DNA of 64,000 bases from Ridgeia piscesae (lineage: Eukaryota > Annelida > Polychaeta > Sabellida > Siboglinidae): positions 65,001 through 129,000 of the forward strand of contig JAODUO010000036.1 of the NCBI GenBank assembly GCA_025642075.2. Reading direction: 5' to 3'. Numbering within the stretch: the first letter of the stretch is position 1; every line of letters starts with the position of its first letter. Positions 24,097 through 63,700 of this stretch are shown in pieces. The position numbers were made by a program, and so were the translations under genes. Below the pieces are notes generated by a model. The model ran no database searches. It was given only the letters and a program-made list of their open reading frames with translations, and was not told where the DNA came from.

Positions 24097-24658
24097 ACAT
24101 ATAATTATGCAACATTTCACTGTGATGAAGACATAGTGCTTAGTGTATTGTTTATATGTCGCTGAAAGGCAATATAATACTAATTATTATACATTTATAC
24201 ACGAGGTCCCACCATTCGTACGCTCAGATCCTTTTTGAAAGATAAACTGGATAACGTATCAACTTACCACGTCGTTAGTGGCATATTGGTTGTTCCGGTG
24301 TCTGGTACGTTTCCTTTGGTGTTCACTGCGCCGTCACCCGTGGAGTCGTATTCCGGGTTAATCCAAAAAGATCGTTCCCTTTGGAGTGCTAGCCATGGGC
24401 GGAAATTGCGTTCTGAAACAGTGACGTCATATCCGCCCTCGACAGTTCGCTACGCATGCGCCGCTCTACCATATGCACGTCGAACCCGTTCATACAAAGA
24501 ATTATAAACGAAATTGTAGAATAGTAAATTATTAAACTAACTTTTGAGATATGTCGTCAATATTATATTCGGCCCTTCAATTATTCATTGAATGTCAGAT
24601 TTTAAGGTGAGCCTCGCGGGGGCCTGTTACAGATGCAAACAATACAACAGCACCTCGA

Positions 24659-25058
24659 TCCCCAGCCTTGATTATCCAGGCTGCGTTAGGTGGCAGCACC
24701 TTTACCCCTCACATCTGCCTCTAGTCTCGCTTAACCGACTGTCGGTTGGCTGCGTAACTACACCGAGAAGACAGTCTGGTGCTCTGCAGGCTTTTGAAAT
24801 TTGTATTTTTGTGTGTAGTTCAATGTTGAATACTTTTCATAGGATATCATTATCTTGCATATCGTTATTTTAATATTTATTTCATAGATGGAAATTAGCC
24901 AATCAGCGTCTCTACCCTAATCTGGATTAAGGCCGCCCTGTCGGTTACATCAGCAGCCCATTGATCCCCCAGGCGGAGTTGAGGGGCTGAAACGTGCTGC
25001 CACCTCGTGGAGTCTAGTTAGTCAAGGCTAATCTGCCGCAGCCTGGGAGATTAACACT
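24659..25058 (+). repeat. Repeat family M, copy 2, with terminal inverted repeats
   Basis: The left end (CCAGCCTTGATTATCCAGG, then GGTGGCAGCACC and CCCCTCA) is the imperfect reverse complement of the right end (TGAGGGG, GTGCTGCCACC, GTCAAGGCTAATC, GCAGCCTGGG). This supports a non-autonomous DNA transposon of about 400 bp. Confidence 0.7.
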
Positions 25059-28000
25059 GGCAATGTTTCCACCAGGGTGATCTTGTCCCAGAACAGTAAG
25101 ATTAGTAAAATAGATCCTCAATGGTTTGTGAGATGTGAGAACTAACGGGGGACGACGGACACAGAGGGACACAAAGTCTTGTGGACCTTCAGCCCAAAGG
25201 ACTAAAAAGATGGATCACGCCATATAAATCATGAGTGGCAGCACAGGTTTAGAGGACTGTCCCATGCAGGGAAATTAACCCAGCATTAATTTGGTAAACT
25301 ACCTGGTACACTGGTTTTACCCAATAAAGTACTAACATTTATTTTGTAGATGCCAAAGTATATGGATATCTGATCAAGAATAGATAGAAACAATGAAAGT
25401 AACATGACCTTATTTATTATCGCAACTGGATAATGACAGCCAATGTTCTAATTGGAGCCGCGATTCACATCATATTCCCTCAAATGTTTACTCCTGCAAC
25501 AATAGTTTATTCAGACTCTTATTTTAGCATAAACCTAAAACAGTGGGTACATATTATTGAACAAACAACAAATTGTTGAAAAAAGTGTAACAATTTTATA
25601 TGCATATCGACAAAAGCGATTACAAGGCGCTTCAAAGTTATGAAATAGGACATATACCATACATAATTGTGAATCCATCAATCGACAACATATTGCAAAA
25701 ATACAAATTGCGCAGATATTTTCCACATAAACGTTTAATGCCCACAAGGGTACATCCAATGAATGTTAAGAAACAGACTTGTAACCTCTGGCATCCAGTA
25801 TATATTTCTGAGTTCTGCAATGCTACATGTCTGACTCAACCTCTTCTGAACTGGAGATATGATTCAAAGCATCATTTCCTGTGCGCAGATATAGCCACAA
25901 ATACGTCACATTTTTATTTCAGCATGATTTTTGACGAAACAAAAGGGGTCACACATCACTGATAAAACAACAGCTGTTCCACAGACATTATCAGACATTA
26001 AGATACAAAACCTCTTAAATAGCATAGTGAAAACAAAGTATGTCTTAATTTTACCATATCAGCAAAAGACGAAAATAACTAAGTTCATTCTATTCCAACA
26101 TATCTCACCAGTCACCACCTCGTACATTTCCTGCTATGTACAGCTTTTTCAAACACATTTTCAATACATCTGCTGTACATCTAACACAGCAGCTGATGAC
26201 TACACTAACAGCAATGGCTTTTTCAGATATCACAGGTCAAATGGTTCTTAAAATGGTCAAACTTGCCATTCTACATTCCCTCTAAAACAAAATGATTTGT
26301 GATCCTTCCAGGATGAACAGGACTATAAAATATATTTATGCAGAATGGCATTACAAAGTACTTCTCGGCAAGTGCTCGTAAAATATATTACACACATCTG
26401 AAATACCGTCTGCAGATTAGTAAGTACAACTGCATATTTCCGTTATCAGATCTAATGTCAACATCATCTGCACCATCAAACACCACCATTGGCCATTATC
26501 CGATTAAAGTACAAAACTAATTTTGAAACATCCATTCCAATATAACAACACTTCATAGATGACCTTCTCACGAAGCTTCTGTAAACAGGATGTGATATAA
26601 AACTAATGGTATTTTAGCTTTTGCCGCTAATGCTGTCTGAGGCAAACACCCTCTGTTTCATTATCACAAATATTGCAGAAAAACCTACATTTTCTGCAGA
26701 CCCAAAACAACCAGTAAACAAAGTATATAAATATATATTATATACGCAAAAAGCAACACATTTCAATAGCACCATTGCCATTATCTGTAAGTTGTATTGG
26801 TAGCAACTGGTTTGGTTTAGTCACATTCTTGGTTGTGCCAAAATGTTTGTTGAATAGCAAACAACCGGTGTAGCGCTTATATTTGTCCAGCGTTATAAAC
26901 ATTCCGATTGACGTTTCTGCGCATGCGGGAAAAATGTAAAATCATCAATGTGAAGTGAAAGAACAAAGATTTATGGTATAAATACTACGGGTTGTTCGTT
27001 AGGGTGTATATAACCTCTCAGCAAAATTATTTGTCGCAAATTAACACGAGGCAAACACGTTTTGAGGCATATTTTGATAGCAAGCGTGAATCACATGACT
27101 GTAGTGCGCCTTAATCCTTGACAGTGATTTAAACAAATGTAATATTTTATTGTATTGAACAACATTTTAAGCAACTTTTCACGGTAATCCTCACAGGAGA
27201 GTTAATGAACAGCCCATGGCATTTATAAAAAATACTTTGTTGTTTTGCTGCAAATTGACGAGTTAACATTTACCGCGCATGCGCAGAAACGTCAATCGGA
27301 CAGATTATAACGACCGGAAAAATGTAAGCGTGACAGCGGCACAAAAAATTTCTACAAAAGCCGTGTTTTCAAACATTTTTTTTCAAAACTGAATTGTGTG
27401 TTTACAGACGTAACACTTGACAGATTACAACGAATGCCTATTGCAGATACTGATATTACTAAAAATGACATGGCCAAAACATGTTTTTATTAAAAAGTAG
27501 TGCACTTGAGTAAAGTCTGTGATGTAGCTATATAAATATACCAGCAACTTATTTCTGTTTCTTGTGCATAAAGACTGTCTTACACATATCATTACACAAA
27601 TGTGTATAGCTAAACATACAAAATATTGTTGCCTCGTCATCATAAAATCACATTATATAATATAACCCAAGTTTAACATCTTGAAATACAAACATTTGTA
27701 TGTAATCGGTACAATTTGAATAGTTTGGCTCATGGAAATGATCGCAATTTTACAAAATACCCATCACGTCATCTCAAAACTGTCTGACCATAATCAATTT
27801 TGTACTATGCTGGTTGAAACTTGAACATTTGCGAATGTAATGAACCATGAATCAAATGGATAGTCTCAGAAAATTATTTGATTAGTATTACCAGTCTATG
27901 AATTAGGAGTTTGATTTTATTAGTCTACACTATATAATATGATTTAATGATAAAATAAAATACCATCAGATTCTGTATTTTTACACGTTACCGAACCAAG

Positions 28001-28569
28001 TGATTGTTCTGCTCACGTTCTCTACATGGCGCTGCCCAATGACTGAGAAACTGCTAACATCGGTGCCTTGCTGCAACAAGCCTAAAGACTAGAAACGTGC
28101 TTTGTAAATTATTCCTGAATCCCATTATATTTGCGGCTTGGCTGCAGACTCTTCTGGCCTCAGAAACGGTTTTACGTGGGGCACATCCTGGTTGTGATAC
28201 GGATTTATAACACTTGAGGTCCACTCAATACTTGTCCGAGAAATAGCCATATGACTGACTACACAGCTATACTTAAAACGCATTTTTGGCACAGTGCATG
28301 ACTATGTAAGCACAAGTCTAGCATCTTGTCCTACCAGAACAAACTTATTTGTGTGTGCAGACCAGTTTCTGTTCCCCTTATCAACTGATTCACCTAGATA
28401 CCGTCTAGTAGAGTCCTGACTGTACCTTCGGCACATACTACACAGTCCTGCTGTTTCATGCCGGAGATCTCATAACTTAGCGAGCACAACTGAGCGATCA
28501 CAACTGAGATCTAGCAACTGAGTAACCACACCCGAGATTGCGCAGCAAAGCCTAGGGGTGGCCATGATC
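25059..28569. other. EDC4 3' flank and 3' UTR, AT-rich
   Basis: No gene is supported. On -, the EDC4 3' UTR starts at 28569. A possible AATAAA (+ TTTATT at 27916-27921) would give a UTR of about 650 nt, and further candidates lie lower. It contains a MITE at 26891-27312. ORFs of 60-120 codons lack recognisable features. Confidence 0.45.
26891..27312. repeat. MITE with about 37-bp terminal inverted repeats
   Basis: The left end 26891-26927 and right end 27276-27312 are inverted copies, perfect over TCCGATTGACGTTTCTGCGC plus ATGCG and diverged towards the outer CGTTATAA end. The element is 422 bp. No clear target-site duplication is visible, so the superfamily is open. Confidence 0.8.
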
Positions 28570-55449
<26,880 letters not shown>

Positions 55450-56056
55450 GAATACAGAAGGAAAAGTTGTCAAGAATAAGTTCAACGTTTTGTTAGCCGT
55501 AAATCTTCGTAAACGCCTCGGCCTTGCGAGCAACTCTGAAATGGCAAAAATGTGCTTAACCCGTTAATACGATAACTAGAGTCTCGTAAAATGTTGCTAA
55601 ATTTAACCGTTCAAATTTCTTCATCGACGAAACATGTAAACAAAACCGTAGGCAACTAAACATTAATTTATGCAACTGTTATATGTTGCAACATATTTAT
55701 GTATTATACAGTTTCATTTTATTACCGTTTTTTGATATACTTATTTTTAAGTACGGGTATTTTAATCTGAAAGGGCAATTATTAAGTACTGATTATGTCA
55801 GTCAGATGATTGATTTTCCTATTTTTGTCAGCGCTGTTAATACTCTCACACATTACTTCAATTTCAATGGGATAACGTATATTTAGGATATATACTTGTA
55901 AATATATTCGTTTATTTCACGCGCCTAGCCGTCGACACGCATATTTGCATTGTACGGTAATAAATGCTGGGCGTTTGGCAGTCCCTTGTTTTCAGTGAGA
56001 ACGCTGTGGTTTACGGTGCCATAATTGCTGTAACGGGGCTGTTGCAAGATAGAGTT
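55450..56056. promoter_or_regulatory. Shared EDC4/SPIDR divergent promoter region
   Basis: About 0.6 kb between the EDC4 start (-) and the likely SPIDR start (+). No other gene is visible. No clear TATA or CpG-island structure was defined; the call rests on gene arrangement. Confidence 0.6.
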
Positions 56057-56095
56057 ATGCAAAAAATTAGCAACACATCGAAACGAAAGAGAAAG
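56057..56095 (+). CDS. SPIDR: SPIDR exon 1 (start proposed)
   Basis: ATG at 56057 gives MQKISNTSKRKRK, ending in phase 0 at donor AAGGTGAGCT. This matches the phase of the next exon and the basic N-terminus of the family. An alternative in-frame ATG lies at 55964. Confidence 0.6.
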
Positions 56096-58536
56096 GTGAG
56101 CTGTCAATGCAAGACACATCGTAATAGTTTCCTTACAGCGAACTTGACCGTGGTATCTCAAATTATCGCCCAACTAATATCGTCTGCAAACCGGTAGGAG
56201 TCAGACCACATTTGCATTTTTCATAGGCGACCATTATAACGTTTCCTTCATTTCCAACTAATGTTGTTGAGCTCTGTTATTGACAATTTCATAGCATATT
56301 TACCATTCATAGACAGAAGTTCTGTGAAAAAATCGTGAACTTTTAATACGTCTGGCTCCCATAAACTTCTTTCAAACTTTACACCCCTCCATTTCTGCTT
56401 GAACCACCCACGGATTGCACGATTACATTACCAAGCAAAATGATAGCTGTCATAATTTGACAGCTCTGATGCCACGCTGCACGAAACAATTTTTCTAATA
56501 ATTCCACACTACATATGTGCTCACAGAAATTCAGACAACCTGCTTTTAAAGGGTACTCTTTGGTTGGGGAATGGCAGATGAGCACCTTATTGTGGTCTTA
56601 CATCCGTACCCCTGCAAACGTAGCATGGATTATCTAAATACAGTGATGTGGCGCCACAGTTTTTTGCAGACTAGAGGGTGTGGATTCAAGGCGTCTTTGA
56701 TCCAAAGTTTCAAACAAACTTTGAATATTTATTGCAATGACACAATTCAGACAAGCAAATAAAAAGAAAGTAATATAAGTAACATATTCCGTTTCTACCT
56801 TACTTACTAGCCGCAGTGCCTGGGGAAAGAGGAAGTCACTTGCCCTAGAACTGTTTTGGAATTGTGACCCAATTAAGATTACTAATGCTTTGGTAGAATA
56901 TAAAAATATATACATGTACCATGCATTCCAGTGATCCTGCTTGGTTACTGCTGATAATAATAATGTTTATTACAGCAAAGTACAATAAAAACATTATGAC
57001 TGATAAAACAATTCATTAATGTATATATAACAATATATGAAATTGTTACTAATTAGAATATCTGGTAAAATTATAAAAGAAAGCAGGAAAAGAAAACTAA
57101 ATGGCCTATAATATGAATGTATATATAGATATATATATATATATTTACTGATTAAAGTATCAGCGAAAAAATCTAAAACATTTAACAAAGTAGATTATAA
57201 AAAATTTAAATGGAATATACAATCTGAATAAGTGAAAGTGTAACTCATGAATAGTATAAAATAGATCACTGATTAAATAGCTAAAAGATACACAGTCCAT
57301 AGCAAGTAATATTCGTATGTGAAATGGAATGTCCAGTTGCTGCCAATTGTAGTCTGTAGGACACAAAAGAGTTCTTGAAACATTTGATCTTACAGCAAGG
57401 AATACTGTACACACATACATTACAAATTGCATAATTAGGTCTTCTGGGGGAGGCAGGAGATGGTGTACCTTGTGATTGGGTTGCTGCCATAGCTTTATGT
57501 AGAGACCCGTCCACCCGTCGTTTGGACGGGTAAAAACGAACATGGACGGGTAGAAATATGGTGGACGGGTAAAAAAATGAAGGAGCAAAAAAGGTCTTCC
57601 AAACCCATAGATATTGTTAGTTATGCCTTGAAAGTCAGTGAAAATTGTGTCATATGTGTGTTGTAGTCCATTTCAGGTCATCAGACAAGTTTGTAAACTG
57701 GCTTAACAGTTAACATCCATATGTCCACCAAAACATGTGTGACTGGCAATAATTTTATCCTGCATAAAAAGCCCTGGTTGCTGCACACTTACGAACAGAG
57801 TTCTGCAAAGCACCTCCCTCCGGTCTGCCAGCGTTGGTAGTCTTGCAATGGCGATGGCATCATTATAAAACATTCCACAAAATATAATGCACATGGCCCT
57901 TTTTTGTGTGTTTTTGAGCTGGTTTGTTTGTTGTTTTGTTAGGCTCGTATGCCACACTTGACAAGCATACTCGATGACGGAGCAGATGATTATGGCATAT
58001 ATCTTGACAAGATGATCGGGTTCTACTCCTGGTCGCTTGAATAGGATAATGAAGTACAGGCGTTGTGAAGCTTTTGCAGTGATTTCATTGATGTGGAGTT
58101 GCCACGTATGGACATGTGAAATTGTGACACCTAGTAGGAGAATGCAGTTCACTTGTTAAATTTATCTGTAATTTTTCGTTATCGGCTGTATGTCTGGCAT
58201 TTCTTGGGTGAAAATTATCATCTATCTGCCCAAGGTATGTCACTTGAGCAACATCTGATTTGGCGTTCAGGAACATGCAAGTCAAGTAATGTTATAATAT
58301 TATAGCAGAATGGAAGGAATCCAGTTGCTCTTCACAGGTTAGGAGATGGAAAAGTGTTTCCCGTGAGGTAGCACTGCTGTGAAATGGTCCCAATCACATG
58401 GTTTGTGGCTGCGAGATGGTGTACATGGTACTGGATAACACCGGTGCTATATAATTTGATTATGTTGATGGGATGCAGACAACCACCATGTGATGTGAGG
58501 GGCCGATTGGTGCACTAATTACACATACTATTTCAG

Positions 58537-58586
<50 letters not shown>

Positions 58587-60659
58587 CAGGATGCATGATA
58601 CTTCTAGCTAGCTGGTAATCCGTCGTTATAGACAACTAGTCCTGCATATGTTTTTACTATGTAAAAAGACTGCTCTTACTAGTACCAAGCTCTAAAACTA
58701 CCCATCCCGGACGATCGGACCAGCCTTATTTCACACCCTGTATATAGATAGATAGCTAGATAGCTAGATAGATAGATAGATAGTAGGAGGCTAGGAGTAG
58801 AGTAGGTAGATAGAGTAGGAGGTAGAGTAGAGTGTAGGAAGTAGAGTAGAGTAGAGTAGGTAGGAGTAGAGTAGAGGTAGGTAGAGGTAGGTAGGTAGGT
58901 AGGTAGGTAGGTAGGTAGGTAGGTAGGTAGGTAGGTAGGTAGGTAGGTAGGTAGGTAGGTAGGTAGGTAGGTAGGTAGGTAGGTAGGTAGGTAGGTAGGT
59001 AGGTAATAATTTCTAAAGAACATTAAATATTTATTCCAATGTATTTGGAATAGTGTGGTGTTGTACCCAGTTTTCTACAATTTAATAAACAAACGCAATG
59101 TAGATGAAGACTTTTAATGGTGTCTGCCAATATTTATTTCCAGCTCGACTATGATTATCAAGGAAACCAAGTGGTAGTTAGCAGTTTTGACACTCCGAAG
59201 AAGAAAATGGCGCCAAAGCAAAGGGAGCATAGGATATCTGTTAGTTGTCATGGCGATAAGGATTGGAACAGAAGGATGGAAGGCTTTGAAGGTATTGCAC
59301 CGGCAAGAGAAGAATCTGGTGAGTTTATGTGATATGTCTGATCACTCTGATGACAGAAATATACATTTTTAGTAGCTCACTTTAAATCAGTTTTATATTT
59401 ATGGTGGTTTCACTCTTGCAAAGCCTACTGCAGAACTGCTCTCACAAGCAGCCAGTTGCTCGGAACTTTCTCCCCACTGAGAAACGACATTTCATGCAGC
59501 AAATAAGGTTTCACTGTGACAATGTCCAAGTCACAAATGGCTGTCCTCCTATGTCACTGGTACTGGTGAAGGAAGGGCAACAGCTTAGCCAGACTGTCTC
59601 ACCAAGACAGGTGATTACAGCTGATAAACAGGTGGAATTTAGTGGAGTCCAGTTGACAGCTGAACCTAGAAGTTCCTATTCTAGAGGCCATATACCAGTG
59701 AAACAAATTGACTGGTCAATAATATATATTTAATTAAATATATAGGTCAAATGACACTGTGTTTGCTTTGGAAACAAACTTAACCAGTCAATAACCCACT
59801 AGTCCGCTAGTCTGTACACTAGTAAAGATAAGGGCGGACTAGTAAACCTGCCTAATAACTAGTCCAGTTGATTAGTAAAGGTCAACAGGTTGTCTAGTAA
59901 AGGTCAACAGGTTGTCTAGTAAAGGTCAACATGTCATCCCCCCTACCTTACAGTAGTCAGTCAAGCCTTTGTTGTCACAAACCCTAACGGCCTAACCCAT
60001 CCCAACTGAATCCCAAGTCATTAAAACATTGATAAATTGCTACCAGTGAACACTGAACAACTGGCTACAATAGTGACAGCTTCATTTACTGATAAATTAT
60101 GACATTCTCTTAGACATAGCCACTAGCTGTGAATTTGTCTGGGCATTACATGTGTAATTGTAAAATTAACGGTTCTTGATGTCTAACATTTTCTGTAGTG
60201 TGTTATTTTTTATTTTTATTAATACAGTTCAGCCGAGCAGTTTTCATAATCATAAGACTGTAATATGAGGTCAATTTCCGGAATGATTATCGAAAATTCA
60301 TAATGACAGGCTGTCCCATATTTGGTAGGGTGGTACTACTGGTTGGTTTACCCTCCTGGTCAATGAGCGCAATTGGCATCCTTTTTCAGTTGCAGTTTTT
60401 TTATACAAATCATATCTTCAGTTCTTCATGAATTACTTTTGTTATTTCTTTATGACTACTTTGTTGCCTTTATGAACATTGCATTGTTATTTAATCAGGG
60501 TTGCAAAAGCACACCGTTTTTTAGTTTTAAATAAATTATAACTACTTAAATTTGTGTTTTTGTTTATATTTTCTTGGACTAGTAAACCTTTTAGTGGACT
60601 AGTAAACTGTTGTCTTTACTAGTCCCACTGCCTTTAAAATAAATGCTAAAGTTCTACCA

Positions 60660-60717
<58 letters not shown>

Positions 60718-63700
60718 CATGCATGCATATTCTGACCTTTCATTTATTGCACGTTTATTCCTTATTAATATAGTATAATTATTATAATCAATTATAATTA
60801 TACAACATAATTCATAGTTTTTACCTTTTCAGGGCCTAACCCGGATAATGACTGCTCCCCAGTGGACATAGACTGGGCATCGGAGAGTGAGGACGGCAGC
60901 CTGCAGGGACAGGAAGTCCTGTCATCCTCACAGCTATGCTACAAAGACACTCGACACGTGAAGGAATCCAACACAAGTGTGAGATCATCAAAAGAAAGGC
61001 CCTGGTGTCGGTCAGAGAGTGCTTTCCGAGGGAGAGCATTTACAGAGGCTGCAGGTTCAAGGAGGACACCTGCTGGGAGGGGGAGAGGAGGAGGGAAGAA
61101 GCCTGAAGGTAACAGAAGGGCAGTGGGCCCACAAAGTACTCACCAGGAGGTAAGTATGCTCCTGAGGGAAGAGTGACTCTAGCATGTGGCAGTAGAACAA
61201 CCAGCTTTTTTGTGTGTTGTGCATGTTATGAATATTTGTCATATTGAATTAGGTAGTTTAGATTGTTGTGTTGGTTATTGTGACTGTAAACATTGCATCA
61301 AGCTGCCTCTTAATACTAAAAATACTGTCTTCAGTTTGCTGTAACATAACAATGATTGACACACTTAACTTCTGATTATTAGTCTGTTGGGACTTCCAGA
61401 GAGGTTCCATGGAAACCATTTCTTACCTACAACCGTGTAACCAAATAAACGCATTAATTAATTAATTCGTGTATTATGGTCAAGTCACTGAATTGAATAG
61501 TAGTCATTACCTTATTCTGTGACAATAAGAAAGGTTATTACTACTGGCAAAAGTTACGCCATAACATTTCAGCATTGTGTATAAATCTGTATAATATAAT
61601 TCCTATTGACGGTTAATTTATTGATTGCTAATAAAAATGTGTTTGCATCCTTATTAGTGATTAAGCAGTACATGTTTCCTTTAAAAATTGCTCATCTCCT
61701 CTGTTCCAGGCGCTCGAGGTGTCCATATCTGACTACGACTCAGACACTGGAGAAGAAAGTGAAGAATTTGACCGGATTAGAAATGATGAGGAGGTAGAGT
61801 GACTTGTGTTTGATGAGGTAACATCTTGTGTTTGATGAGGTAACATCTTCTGTTTGATGAGGTAACATCTTGTGTTTGATGAGGTAACATCTTGTGTTTG
61901 ATGAGGTAACATCATTCTCAATGGAGTGTTGACTGAGTGACTCAAGTTTGAATTCACTCACTATATAATAACTCTAAGTACATAAATAAATATTCGGACA
62001 CCTAATAATAGTTACATTCTCAGCCGTCTGGTTTGTTGTGGCCAAGAAAGGCCCCAAATACTTACAGTTGTCATGGACTGAATATAGGTTGTTGGGGCCA
62101 AAACAGCTCTAAATACTCACAGTTGTCATGGACTGAATGTACACTAGTCTGCCAAAAGCAGCCCCAAATATTTACCATCTCAATCGAGGAGATGGTGGTT
62201 CAATCCCACCTACCGCCGTTTTGAAACTTAGGCAATTTAGTTCACCCTACATTTGCCTGTGTCTTTCGGAAGAGACACTAAAAGCCGGTGGTCCCTTCTA
62301 TCTGGTGTCTATGCCAGGGGAAGTAAAAGATCCCACACAGGGGGTAAATGTGTAACCTGTAGTGGACTCACTAATTCTAGACTCCTGCATTAGCCCAAGT
62401 TTGGGCTGTTTGGAGGAAACCACCTGAGACCTAATATAGATAAACATAATTAATGTTTAAATGGATAAAATCCTGATGCTGCAGTTAACCAATGTAGAGT
62501 ATCTTATCACAGATGTTCTTGATCTTTTGTAGGATGTTGCTCAGACTACCAAATCACTATCGCCAGTTATTGCCAGCCTCACTCCTTCCGTGAGTCCGTC
62601 ACCATCAAGTGAGGCCGCAGCAAATAGGAGCAAGGTCAGTGATTGGGTGAAAAGTCTGCAATGGCAGGACACAACACCAGAGAAACAGAATGATGCAGTG
62701 GAAGAGAGTAATGTTGCCGACTCGACAAAAAAGAAACCCAAATATGTCAGGTGTGTTTTGTGCCGATTACTCAAGTATACAGTTTTATACTTAAACAAGT
62801 TTTCGTACCTTAGAGCACCATCTGCAGTTATATTTTATTCACCATTTCCTTTCAGGTTAACCATGTGAAAAATTGAACAGTGTGTTGTCATTTATGACCT
62901 ATTTACTTGTTTGTGCAAATGTGTCATTTAGTTTTCATGAAACAGGCAGTACTTTTTATCCATGTACACACAAAATCTGCAAAGCTGATGATAGTTTCCA
63001 TGCTACTATTTACAGCACAACAAAATGGATTTCAGAATTCATTGTTTAATTACTTGGCGATCCAAGGTTTTACGATATACAATTGTAGAAAGTCATAGTT
63101 TGTCAGAATAATTTATGATCCCTATTTACAGAAATGGTTTGGCAGACCAGCTTCTGTGGCTTATAGCGAGAGAGAAGTCAGCCGTGGCCTTTTGGCTTCA
63201 CAAAATTACCACCAATAGGACAACAACATCAGCTGCCACTGCACCAACAACAGCAGCTATGCCAACAACAGCAGCAACACTAATAACTGCACCAACAGCA
63301 GCAGTTGCAGCAATGACAGCGACAGGAGCAGCAGCAACAACAACAGCAACAACACTAATAACTGCACCAACAGCAGCAGTTGCAGCAACGACAGCGACAG
63401 GAGCAACAGCAGCAACAACAACAGCGGCAACAAAAGATGTGCAAGGTACAATAGTTGTTGTAACTTGACACAGTGTATATAATTTTGTGTAAGCGAAGTG
63501 GTCATGCATTACTTGCAGCAAGGAGGAATGCTAGAAGTAAATCACGAGAAATGTTCGACTGTACAGTCAGTAAAGTGCTTTGATCAGTCCTAATGTCAGA
63601 ATATGGCGTGTTCTACAAACTTACTTGTACATTTACTCAGTGGGTCAGTTTACAGACTCAAGGGTGCTGCCTGTGAGAGTGGTGAAGGTGAAGCGAGAGT

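Noticed and set aside
55964..56056. In-frame upstream ATG as the SPIDR start
   Set aside because: It would add about 31 residues with a hydrophobic run (AVVYGAIIAVTGLL), odd for a nuclear scaffold; kept only as an alternative.
59401..59733. 110-codon ORF as an extra SPIDR exon
   Set aside because: Possible donors (before GTGATT or GTGGAA) end in phase 0, whereas the next exon enters in phase 1; no recognisable similarity.
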